Shown here: piece by piece, positions 1 through 5,040 of the stretch
How the letters are laid out: every line of letters begins with the position of its first letter
Position numbering within the stretch: the stretch's first letter is position 1
Source of the DNA: Nostoc sp. CHAB 5834
GTDB taxonomy: Bacteria > Cyanobacteriota > Cyanobacteriia > Cyanobacteriales > Nostocaceae
DNA length: 6,405 nucleotides
Assembly: GCA_020829485.1 (NCBI GenBank)
Contig: JAIVFU010000255.1
Span: 1-6,405, forward strand
Direction of reading: 5' to 3'
Made by a program: the position numbers and the translations under genes
Notes under the pieces: model-generated
Database searches by the model: none
What the model was told of the DNA's origin: nothing
What the model saw: the letters and a program-made list of their open reading frames with translations, nothing else

Positions 1-307
1 CAGACATCCACTCTTGAACTGAAGCGATCTCTTGCCTCAGTTGGGCAGCAGCTTCATCCAGCTTCTTGAATACCTTAATACCACGCAACCCAACTTCAGA
101 ATTAGTAACTTTAACAAGGTCTGATTCGATTTCAGACACTTCAGCTTTTAGCACATCTGCCCATTTAGGCGCGGCAGACTTTGTACTATTCTTTAGCTGA
201 ATACGGAAGCGAATACGGGTTTTATTTAACTGTGAGAAATTGTGGCGCTCGACTACTGCATCAGTTAGAAAATTTGCAGCAATAGGGTTGTCGATTGCTT
301 GTACCAT
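1..307 (-). CDS. Hypothetical protein, C-terminus cut by window edge
   Basis: An open frame runs from an ATG at 307 off the left edge, giving 102 codons without a stop. The start is supported by a Shine-Dalgarno-like GAGG at 317-320, nine bases upstream. The product begins MVQAIDNPIAANFLTDAVVE. Residues 25-40 are basic (several Arg/Lys alternating with hydrophobics), and the segment from about residue 48 onward is Glu/Lys/Ala-rich and probably helical, possibly coiled coil. I see no motif that identifies a family and no signal peptide. It is the last visible gene of the left minus-strand run, 31 bp after the 40-aa micro-ORF. Codon use and the AT-rich leader resemble its neighbours. The call as a gene is firm; the function is unknown. 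Confidence 0.75.
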   Translation of the reverse strand, partial: MVQAIDNPIAANFLTDAVVERHNFSQLNKTRIRFRIQLKNSTKSAAPKWADVLKAEVSEIESDLVKVTNSEVGLRGIKVFKKLDEAAAQLRQEIASVQEWMS

Positions 308-338
308 GATTATTTACCTCAATCATTATTTTTCACTT

Positions 339-461
339 TCAATTAAGCGAAGCTTTCTTTGTGGCTATTTGAATGTCTTTAGTAGCTCTATAGATTACTT
401 TTTTAGAGCTATTTTGTAGTCGAACAGGTCTTTTAATGACTGGTGGTTTATGTATGGACAT
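339..461 (-). CDS. Basic 40-aa micro-ORF coupled to upstream gene
   Basis: An ATG at 461 opens 40 codons ending in TGA at 339-341. It begins three bases after the TGA (465-467) of the 89-aa gene, a spacing typical of translational coupling, and it has no clear ribosome site of its own. The product starts MSIHKPPVIKRPVRLQN and is strongly basic (about ten Lys/Arg, two Asp/Glu-type residues at most), with no cysteines and no membrane segment. A nucleic-acid-binding or structural role would fit the charge but is only inference. Its stop codon lies within a short 'taagcgaagct' repeat that also occurs at 2844-2854. It may be a non-coding accident, but the exact stop-to-start spacing favours a real small gene. 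Confidence 0.42.
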   Translation of the reverse strand: MSIHKPPVIKRPVRLQNSSKKVIYRATKDIQIATKKASLN

Positions 462-464
462 GGC

Positions 465-734
465 TCAAAATAGCTGAAGTTGCTGTGAATTATCCTGTAC
501 CGCAGGCTTCTTATAGACCATACCTTCGACTTCATAACAGCGAGTCATGAGTTTGTTTCGATTTAGTCGAAAGCTGACTTTTTTTCTTTGATTTGGCAGA
601 GGTAAAAATAGATACTGTGGATGTTTTATAGTACCTTCATCGCCTAAGTATCGACAATGTGTACCATTAATTTGGTAAACTTTTGATGAGCTTAACAGTG
701 TTGCGTCGTAAACTTTAATCAAATTTGTTTCCAT
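465..734 (-). CDS. Hypothetical protein, 89 aa
   Basis: The reading frame starts with ATG at 734 and ends at TGA 465-467. The product is basic, especially residues 45-65 where Arg/Lys cluster around KKVSFRLNRNK, and it ends in a Gln-rich tail (QQLQLF). The alternating hydrophobic pattern in the first 60 residues (VYQINGTHCRYL, YLFLPLP) suggests a small beta-rich fold. Two cysteines (about 27 and 66) do not make a recognisable metal site. No strong Shine-Dalgarno sequence precedes the start. Downstream it is coupled to a 40-aa basic ORF. Upstream, a hairpin at 787-826 separates it from the 138-aa gene, so it may have its own promoter. The family is not recognised. Confidence 0.62.
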   Translation of the reverse strand: METNLIKVYDATLLSSSKVYQINGTHCRYLGDEGTIKHPQYLFLPLPNQRKKVSFRLNRNKLMTRCYEVEGMVYKKPAVQDNSQQLQLF

Positions 735-786
735 CTGATTAGTATTGAAGTAGAGTGTGTGATAATCTTTTGTGGAATCGATTTTT

Positions 787-826
787 CTCTACAGTCAGAC
801 TAATTAAATCTGACTGGAGAGTTTTT
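787..826 (+). terminator. Hairpin with T-tract, plus-strand orientation
   Basis: CAGTCAGA (792-799) pairs perfectly with TCTGACTG (809-816) around a 9-nt AT-rich loop. After one mismatch, CTCT (787-790) pairs with AGAG (818-821). Five T residues follow at 822-826. The geometry is that of an intrinsic terminator for plus-strand transcription. All neighbouring genes are on the minus strand, where the same stem is followed by A residues, so it would not work well as a terminator for them. It may stop antisense transcription or serve another structural role. Confidence 0.5.
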
Positions 827-851
827 CACGCATAATCTGATTCTTCTTTCG

Positions 852-1268
852 TCAAGCAGCCACTTCTTGTTTCTTTGGTTTAGACAATCTAGAACCACTC
901 CCAGAAGTACGTTTAGTTGTTGAAATCGGTGGGTTGACTTGACCAAATGGAGTCTGAATCTTGAGGTCAGCTTTTAACTCTGATTGCAGTAATACAAGCT
1001 GAATTAAATAGTAATCAACCTCTTCTAAAATCTCAGCTTCTACTTCTGTCGGCGAGAGTGGTGTAATCTGATCTGATTCCAGATATTTAACTTCTTTGGT
1101 ATAGCGGGAGGCCATGACAACATAACGGTAGCCATGACCGCAATTCTCAGCTAATACGCTATCGTGTGGTAATACTTCAATACCAATGACTTTGCCTTGT
1201 TGAGTCCGTTGTCCAACATTAAACTTTGGAATTCCGTAGCCTCGTGGAAGTGTGATTGTTGGTTGCAT
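852..1268 (-). CDS. Hypothetical protein, 138 aa
   Basis: The frame is open from 1331, but the ATG at 1268 is the better start. It is preceded by AAGG at 1277-1280 with eight bases of spacing, and it avoids overlap with the gene ending at 1312. The product begins MQPTITLPRGYGIPKFNVGQ. The first 60 residues look like a small beta-barrel (GYGIPKFNVGQ, GKVIGIEVLP, YRYVVMAS, with many Gly/Val). This is followed by a Glu-rich helix (EVEAEILEEVDYYLIQLVLL) and a disordered basic Ser/Lys/Arg tail ending KPKKQEVAA. The layout of a barrel plus basic tail is compatible with nucleic-acid binding, but that is inference. It lies 43 bp after the 90-aa gene and is probably co-transcribed with it. The family is not recognised. 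Confidence 0.7.
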   Translation of the reverse strand: MQPTITLPRGYGIPKFNVGQRTQQGKVIGIEVLPHDSVLAENCGHGYRYVVMASRYTKEVKYLESDQITPLSPTEVEAEILEEVDYYLIQLVLLQSELKADLKIQTPFGQVNPPISTTKRTSGSGSRLSKPKKQEVAA

Positions 1269-1311
1269 ATTCGTTACCTTTACATTACTTGTTGATTGAA
1301 AGTGACAAATA

Positions 1312-1584
1312 CTACAGATAGAAATTCTCAAAAATCTGATTGAGTTTTTCTTTTAATTCATCTGACAGAGCATTAAAATCAAACTCTTCAGAGTCCCAAA
1401 CTTGATCCAAGCTTGTAGATTCATCAATAATGTTTGCAATCAAACAAGATTCATTGTCATAGTTCCAGCCATTTGCTAAAAGCCACGGCAGAATTCCCTT
1501 AGATTGCAATAGTTTCTCGATGTCGAACAAGTCAGAAAACTGTTGTAAGTTTTCGATAGTGGGGTGAACGATTGTAATAGTCAT
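1312..1584 (-). CDS. Acidic hypothetical protein, 90 aa
   Basis: I choose the ATG at 1584 (MTITIVHPTIENLQQFSD). A longer version could begin at a TTG at 1620, but neither start has a clear Shine-Dalgarno sequence. The product is acidic, with Asp/Glu spread through it and dense in residues 55-80 (DQVWDSEEFDFNALSDELKE). It contains one Trp-rich stretch (ILPWLLANGWNY, about residues 31-42). It is small, soluble and probably helical. An unidentified acidic protein next to basic partners could be an antitoxin-like or DNA-mimic protein, but nothing specific shows this. It is preceded by a 19-codon ORF (1593-1652) that does have a ribosome site, so its translation may depend on that leader. Confidence 0.6.
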   Translation of the reverse strand: MTITIVHPTIENLQQFSDLFDIEKLLQSKGILPWLLANGWNYDNESCLIANIIDESTSLDQVWDSEEFDFNALSDELKEKLNQIFENFYL

Positions 1585-1592
1585 GGGGTATT

Positions 1593-1652
1593 TTAAATGA
1601 TTGAAATACGTACAGCCCAATCAAAAGATGGGGAAAGTGGAAAGGGATTCAT
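1593..1652 (-). CDS. Possible 19-codon leader ORF
   Basis: ATG at 1652 follows an AAGGA about eleven bases upstream and opens 19 codons (MNPFPLSPSFDWAVRISII) ending in TAA, eight bases before the ATG of the 90-aa gene at 1584. The downstream gene lacks its own ribosome site, so ribosomes finishing this ORF could reinitiate there. The peptide is rich in Pro and Ser and shows no run of a single regulatory amino acid, so classical attenuation is not indicated. Weak evidence; it may be chance. Confidence 0.25.
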   Translation of the reverse strand: MNPFPLSPSFDWAVRISII

Positions 1653-1666
1653 GAATTAAATTATCC

Positions 1667-1837
1667 TTAGAAAAGCAAGGTTTTTACCTTTTCCCCTGTC
1701 CCTTCTTTATTAGCTGTAGAAAAGACTTGAGAACTGATCAAATATGCTTCCCTACTTGAAGGTAAATAAGGAAGCATAAAGATGAACGCAATTGCTGTAA
1801 TCACCTCAACAAGTATTTGGCTATTAAGAAGGCACAT
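1667..1837 (-). CDS. Possible small membrane protein, 56 aa
   Basis: An ATG at 1837 lies 14 nt inside the end of the DUF5895-like gene (stop 1824-1826), in another frame, directly behind a GGGAGG that would be a ribosome site but with no spacing. A GTG (VITAIAFIF) further in is an alternative start. Residues 8-25 (ILVEVITAIAFIFMLPYL) form a plausible single membrane helix, and the tail is hydrophilic with Lys/Glu. Stop-start overlap with the gene upstream suggests coupling. A 9-bp inverted repeat (1743-1751 with 1770-1778) lies inside it. I do not recognise a family; it could be a non-coding frame. Confidence 0.3.
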   Translation of the reverse strand: MCLLNSQILVEVITAIAFIFMLPYLPSSREAYLISSQVFSTANKEGTGEKVKTLLF

Positions 1838-2801
1838 CCTCCCAGTAACCAACTTCATCGTCATAATTTGCTTGCATAGACTGCAATTTGTTGACGAAGT
1901 TAGCAAATTCTTCGTTAGTTAGTGACTGCCTTCCTTTTTTACCATAGTTCTCTATGAGAAACTGTTTGCCCTTTTCCTCACCCCAACCTAAAGCTTCAAT
2001 CAATCGTTGTGACTCCATCATCAATTGATTGCGATCTAGTGCATGAGACGTATGCTTTGGTAAGTTATTGTTAGGCAATCCTTTTTTCCACCAATCGCAG
2101 ATGGAATTATGCACAAGGGCAATTTCTTGAGCTATTGGTTTCTTGCCAATACAATAACTTTCCCAGTTGAGCGCAGTTGGCTTTTCGTATCCACTACATA
2201 CACAGGCATTGGAAGTTTGCCCCCCTTTCTCACGTTTCTCTGTTTTCAATATGGGACAAAATACCCACATCGAATGCCAAAGTAAATTCTTCGGTTGGTG
2301 ATGTTTGCCTTGAAAACTTGCATAGGCTTGTTCGCAGGTTTCACGGAATGCCATTAGTTGTTGATCAAACGACACTTGGAACACTCCCCAAGCAGTTATT
2401 TGTACTGGTGCGATATGAAGAGGTTGATTTTGGGCATCGACGAAAATCACCATATACCGCCTACCGAATTTGTAGGCGTTCTTGTCCAAACCATCACTGC
2501 TACGCCAAACTCCAATCACCTTTCTATCGTTTCCGTATAGCAGAGGCGATCGCCCAATCACAAGTATTCGTGGTTGTCTATAAAGAGCGCCAGGAATGCC
2601 TATCTTTTCATCGTTTTCGTCCAACTTGTTAGTGAGAACTTTATACTCTTTCCCACCTTCTAGTTCTTTATTTTCGTACCATCCTGCTAATTGTTGATTT
2701 TCGTAAGCAATCCAAATGCCTGCGGGTGAAGGAATGCTTTTGGCTGCTGGGGTCTTTTCGTATAGCTTGTGTTCAGCAGAATCAAAGTCAAAAGCTGTCA
2801 T
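1824..2801 (-). CDS. DUF5895-like cyanobacterial protein, 325 aa
   Basis: The frame from ATG 2801 to TAA 1824 is the longest in the window. From memory of the family, the N-terminal two thirds match DUF5895, a cyanobacterial family of unknown function. The order of features agrees: FDF near the start, QQLAGW (36-41), a strand then RSPLLYG (84-90), RRYMVIFVDAQNQPLHIAPVQIT (114-136), a Gly-Val-Phe strand, FRETCEQAY (152-160), and ALNWESYCIG (210-219). Residues 263-309 form a separate helical module (ALGWGEEKGKQFL, YGKKGRQSLTNEEF) of a type I believe recurs at the C-termini of cyanobacterial proteins. The last 13 residues are acidic and end WEDVPS, loosely like the acidic tail of single-strand DNA-binding proteins. 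It has its own upstream region (2802-2877) behind a terminator, with an AAAGG about 13 nt before the ATG. The family assignment was not searched. Confidence 0.72.
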   Translation of the reverse strand: MTAFDFDSAEHKLYEKTPAAKSIPSPAGIWIAYENQQLAGWYENKELEGGKEYKVLTNKLDENDEKIGIPGALYRQPRILVIGRSPLLYGNDRKVIGVWRSSDGLDKNAYKFGRRYMVIFVDAQNQPLHIAPVQITAWGVFQVSFDQQLMAFRETCEQAYASFQGKHHQPKNLLWHSMWVFCPILKTEKREKGGQTSNACVCSGYEKPTALNWESYCIGKKPIAQEIALVHNSICDWWKKGLPNNNLPKHTSHALDRNQLMMESQRLIEALGWGEEKGKQFLIENYGKKGRQSLTNEEFANFVNKLQSMQANYDDEVGYWEDVPS

Positions 2802-2877
2802 AGTAGCTGCTTGCCTTTCTTTAATGTTAGTTTTCGCAAAAAATAAGCGAAGCTCTAATTCTGAGTGGCACTGATTT

Positions 2878-2919
2878 TAAAATAGTGGTGGAAGAGAATT
2901 TTCTTCCACCACTATTTTA
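2878..2919 (-). terminator. Strong hairpin terminator, 18-bp perfect stem
   Basis: Positions 2878-2895 and 2902-2919 are perfect reverse complements (core GTGGTGGAAGA / TCTTCCACCAC) with a 6-nt AATT-containing loop that can pair further. The stem ends in A/T runs on both sides, so it can act in either direction. It begins one base after the stop codon (2921-2923) of the 221-aa gene and would end that transcript before the DUF5895-like gene. Confidence 0.85.
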
Positions 2920-2920
2920 T

Positions 2921-3586
2921 TTACGCTGCTACCAACTCCCGACGAACTTGCGGCAGTTCAATCGGAGCAGTTGCCCTGGATAGCAGCTCTACAGCCTCTT
3001 TCACACTCCAGTACCGTACTCCATCCCCACACCGCCAATAGTAAGTTTTAGGATCGTTTTCCCATGACTCATCAGCATTCCTGACCTTGAAGACAATTCC
3101 CAAGAACTCACCATCTAGATATACATTGTGAACCGTCTGAAGGCTAGTGCGTCCTACATAGGTCAGTCGATAGCCGTCTACTGGTTCGCACAAGTCTTCT
3201 GCACGAGTACCGCGATACCCGCAGTTACCGCACCCATGCCCTTCGCAGTCTGGACAGATGACAGCAGGCATATTCCACTTGGGCAGGGTGAAATCCCATT
3301 CAGCCGGTGGCGTTAATATTCGAGCCTTGTGAGAGATATAACAACCAGCATGACCGATTACTTTATCAGGATAGTATTGGACACTCAACGATAGCCAATC
3401 ACAATCACCTAACAATACCTTCGCCAATTTACGAGCCTTGATATGGAACAAACCTAAGATTTTACACGCTTGTTTTTGCCGGATGGCAAAAAACTGAGCC
3501 AATAAAATATTGTATGGTTTGTGTGGAAGTAATTTTGACTGTCCTGTACGTCTGGACTGGGGTTTTACGTTTTGCTTAATAATCAA
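2921..3586 (-). CDS. CxxC-knuckle protein, 221 aa, unknown function
   Basis: The frame runs from a TTG at 3586 to TAA 2921-2923. There is no ATG until Met105, so the TTG, which overlaps the end of the upstream gene by 11 nt, is the most economical start. It has no ribosome site of its own and coupling is likely. The N-terminus is basic (KQNVKPQSRRTGQSK). Residues 111-126 read CPDCEGHGCGNCGYRG: four cysteines in two CxxC pairs with glycines between, like half of a DnaJ-type zinc-binding region, so one zinc ion is likely bound. Residues 137-200 look like a beta-rich domain (YLDGEFLGIVFKVRN, YYWRCGDGVRYWS). The composition suggests a cytoplasmic protein that binds nucleic acid or protein. It is the second gene of a two-gene unit closed by the terminator at 2878-2919. 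Family not recognised. Confidence 0.75.
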   Translation of the reverse strand: MIIKQNVKPQSRRTGQSKLLPHKPYNILLAQFFAIRQKQACKILGLFHIKARKLAKVLLGDCDWLSLSVQYYPDKVIGHAGCYISHKARILTPPAEWDFTLPKWNMPAVICPDCEGHGCGNCGYRGTRAEDLCEPVDGYRLTYVGRTSLQTVHNVYLDGEFLGIVFKVRNADESWENDPKTYYWRCGDGVRYWSVKEAVELLSRATAPIELPQVRRELVAA

Positions 3587-3962
3587 GCATGGTCTTGTGT
3601 TGGGCTATTTCGGCAAAAGCTAGACTACTTCTTTTTTTGGCTAAGGTATTGCCTAACAAGCCAATTTTCTCAGCAGCTTGTTTCAATTCCTTATCTTCCT
3701 GGTGATTGCACTCTACTGGAGTAGAAAGGCTCTCTTTCACTTCTGCTACTGCACGTTTGAAACACTCTTTGTGGTAACGAGCATAGCCGTGGGTCATTTT
3801 TACCCAGACGATATCATCACTGTTGATCCAGATAGTCACTACATCTTCGGGCTTGCAGTTTTTGGAGTAGTCCGACTCATTGACGATGGTTGCAATGATT
3901 TGGCGATCGCGTGTGATTAGCGGATCTTTTGTTGGCGCAGGGGCTAAACTTTGTGTCATCAT
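3576..3962 (-). CDS. Hypothetical protein, 128 aa
   Basis: The open frame extends to a GTG at 4067, but that extension runs through HIP1-rich intergenic DNA. The tandem ATGs at 3962 and 3959 are preceded by a GAGG nine bases upstream of the first, so I start there (MMTQSLAPAPTKDPL). Residues 40-60 (PEDVVTIWINSDDIVWVKMT) are beta-like. A Lys/Glu-rich helical stretch follows (KRAVAEVKESL, QEDKELKQAAEKIG). Cysteines sit at about 36, 67 and 85, with HGYARYHKECF around the second, but they do not form a clear metal site. The gene overlaps the TTG start of the 221-aa CxxC gene by 11 nt, so the two are probably made together. Function not recognised. Confidence 0.7.
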   Translation of the reverse strand: MMTQSLAPAPTKDPLITRDRQIIATIVNESDYSKNCKPEDVVTIWINSDDIVWVKMTHGYARYHKECFKRAVAEVKESLSTPVECNHQEDKELKQAAEKIGLLGNTLAKKRSSLAFAEIAQHKTMLDY

Positions 3963-4096
3963 TATAAATTGCCTCTTCTTTAGTAGGTTGGGGCATAAGG
4001 GCGATCGCAAGTTTTCCAGGCCAGCGATCGTCCTATTTTTATTGGTCAGTTTGTTGCGGCTTGCCACAACACTCTCACTCTAGATTTGGCGAAGCC

Positions 4097-4112
4097 TTAT
4101 AGAACCCATTTG
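4097..4112 (+). repeat. Left arm of 16-bp inverted repeat
   Basis: TTATAGAACCCATTTG here is the exact reverse complement of 4762-4777. The two arms enclose 649 bp with one intact plus-strand gene. Each arm includes a TATA just outside GAACCC, which would fit a TA target duplication as made by IS630/mariner-type elements. No transposase is present between the arms. Confidence 0.7.
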
Positions 4113-4123
4113 GGAATCAGGTT

Positions 4124-4187
4124 TCTGCGATGCGATCTGCTTTGCAGCAACGCTAGGCTAACGCCTCGCTTCGCTAACGTGATCGCT
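4124..4187. repeat. Cyanobacterial intergenic repeat cluster
   Basis: This stretch is built from short overlapping units: TGCGATGCGATC, the small palindrome CTGCTTTGCAG, ACGCTAGGCTAACG, CCTCGCTTCGCTAACG and TGATCGC. Units of the 'gctaacgcctcgcttcgctaacg' type are scattered in intergenic DNA of Nostoc-like cyanobacteria (known from the group, not searched here). A related GGCGAAGCC palindrome lies at 4088-4096. It fills most of the gap upstream of the 114-aa gene and explains the spurious open frames there. Confidence 0.65.
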
Positions 4188-4205
4188 TTGGGCCCCTACT
4201 CATCT

Positions 4206-4358
4206 CTACTCAATCTTCCAATTAGGCGTATAACCAGAATTAACTTGGCTATACATTTGCAAGACCGATGCAGAAATACGTCCTGAGAGTTTTGCGATCG
4301 CCCATAGCGCTCTTGTAAAATCATTTTCAATTGTTGAGAATTCGCAAGAGAAAAAAGT
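4206..4358 (-). pseudogene. Possible 3' remnant of a minus-strand gene
   Basis: A frame bounded by TAA upstream (4359-4361) and ending in TAG at 4206-4208 reads as 50 codons with no ATG until codon 35. Its translation (SCEFSTIENDFTRALWAIAK, then LSGRISASVLQMYSQVNSGY and a short tail ending NWKIE) has the look of real protein. A gene remnant is more likely than a working gene because there is no start or ribosome site. It lies between the inverted-repeat arms and overlaps the promoter region of the plus-strand 114-aa gene. No family is recognised; chance is possible. Confidence 0.28.
4292..4321 (+). promoter_or_regulatory. Putative promoter of the 114-aa gene
   Basis: TTGCGA (4292-4297) and TAAAAT (4316-4321) are separated by 18 bp and resemble sigma-70-type -35 and -10 elements. 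The start codon is at 4361, which leaves a short leader. The -35 box overlaps a HIP1 site (4294-4301), so the match may be partly fortuitous. Confidence 0.35.
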
Positions 4359-4360
4359 TT

Positions 4361-4705
4361 ATGGCAGATATGTCCGGTCAAGACCCCTCGGAAATCACAA
4401 TGGCAACGGTTGATGAAGAACGAAAAGGCGCAACTTTCAGAGGTACGGTCATCCTTGGGATAGATCCTGATGCTGGGGAAGTCGTTTTCTTTAGAGACTT
4501 TTTAATTGAAGATTATAAAGGCGAACTTACCGCAAATCTTGCAACAGATGGCGATATAACGAAAAGCATTGATTTAGGCGAACTCGATCATAAAAGCCCC
4601 AGTTTTAGACTGCCAATTCCCCTGGGAACGGATACATTACCCTACAATACAGTCGTGTTGAGCGACAAAAAAAGCAAGAAAAAAATCCTGACGATCAATC
4701 TATAA
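4361..4705 (+). CDS. Orphan plus-strand hypothetical protein, 114 aa
   Basis: I start at the ATG at 4361 (MADMSGQDPSEITMATVDEE), preceded by AGAG some nine bases upstream, rather than at the TTG at 4331 whose extra ten residues are a basic stretch from the leader. A second ATG follows at codon 4. The protein is acidic overall with a basic end (KKSKKKILTINL). It is rich in beta-type segments: GATFRGTVILGI, GEVVFFRDFLIEDYK, PSFRLPIPLG, YNTVVLSD. It has no cysteine, no signal peptide and no membrane helix. A compact beta-sandwich is likely. It is the only long plus-strand gene here and sits alone between the two arms of a 16-bp inverted repeat, so it may be cargo of a small mobile segment. The family is not recognised. 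Confidence 0.68.
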   Translation: MADMSGQDPSEITMATVDEERKGATFRGTVILGIDPDAGEVVFFRDFLIEDYKGELTANLATDGDITKSIDLGELDHKSPSFRLPIPLGTDTLPYNTVVLSDKKSKKKILTINL

Positions 4706-4761
4706 AATTTGTAACTTAGCTCGTAGTTCAGCCAAATTCGATTGCCCTCCTGTATATATCT

Positions 4762-4777
4762 CAAATGGGTTCTATAA
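4762..4777 (-). repeat. Right arm of 16-bp inverted repeat
   Basis: CAAATGGGTTCTATAA is the exact reverse complement of 4097-4112. It lies 57 bp after the stop of the 114-aa gene. The match breaks at both sides (C/A outside, G/T inside), so 16 bp is the full perfect length. Confidence 0.7.
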
Positions 4778-4827
4778 AAGTGTTCAAGGGTAAAGCGTAT
4801 TAACTGATGTCAAAACACCAGACAGCA

Positions 4828-5040
4828 CTAAGCTGTAGAGAAGATATCGGATTTATCGTGCCCTCTGTACAGACACAGCCATGTCGAAACAATTGAAAAG
4901 GCGATTACATACTGAGGAGTAATAATCGCCTTAATTCTGAAAAAATTGAAGTTTTTACAACCAGTTTTTAGACGTGGTAGGTCATCGGAATCATCTCGCG
5001 GTGGCTTGGCCATTACAAGTTTTAGGCTGCGGCTACTCAT
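4828..5040 (-). CDS. Possible 70-aa ORF in XRE gene chain
   Basis: ATG at 5040 overlaps the TAG (5033-5035) of the 55-aa ORF in the arrangement ATGAGTAG, a classic coupling junction. The product starts MSSRSLKLVMAKPPRDDSDD. Its first 30 residues are polar, with a PPRDDSDDLPRLK stretch, and residues 39-56 (IITPQYVIAFSIVSTWLC) could span a membrane. Met10 is an alternative start. A 10-bp hairpin (4898-4932) lies inside the frame. If that is the terminator, the second half would seldom be transcribed and the frame would be doubtful. The family is not recognised. Confidence 0.33.
   Translation of the reverse strand: MSSRSLKLVMAKPPRDDSDDLPRLKTGCKNFNFFRIKAIITPQYVIAFSIVSTWLCLYRGHDKSDIFSTA
4898..4932 (-). 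terminator. Hairpin, possible terminator of XRE chain
   Basis: AAGGCGATTA (4898-4907) pairs perfectly with TAATCGCCTT (4923-4932) around a 15-nt loop. On the minus strand the stem is followed by a short T run (CCTTTTC), so it could end transcripts from the XRE locus. The T-tract is weak and the loop long, so read-through is likely. Confidence 0.4.

Noticed and set aside
344..354. 11-bp direct repeat TAAGCGAAGCT, also at 2844-2854
   Set aside because: It is part of a motif widespread in cyanobacterial intergenic DNA; two copies give no evidence of a local function.
1743..1778. 9-bp inverted repeat with 18-nt spacer
   Set aside because: There is no T-tract on either strand and no matching copy elsewhere, so I cannot assign it as terminator or operator.
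2177..2632. Plus-strand 151-codon open frame
   Set aside because: It lies wholly inside the DUF5895-like gene on the other strand and its translation has no family character. It is a shadow frame.
3678..4083. Two overlapping plus-strand open frames of 80 and 67 codons
   Set aside because: Both are antisense to the 128-aa gene and its leader and look like shadow frames.
4086..4286. Plus-strand 66-codon open frame
   Set aside because: It is composed largely of the cyanobacterial repeat cluster and the inverted-repeat arm, without a ribosome site.
4196..4381. Minus-strand 61-codon frame starting with ATG
   Set aside because: It overlaps the promoter and start of the 114-aa gene. A different minus frame here (4206-4358) reads more like protein.
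4700..4771. Minus-strand 23-codon stretch (GGQSNLAELRAKLQIL before a stop)
   Set aside because: It looks protein-like and has an AGGAGG, but it is too short and bounded by stops, and it overlaps the end of the 114-aa gene and the inverted-repeat arm.
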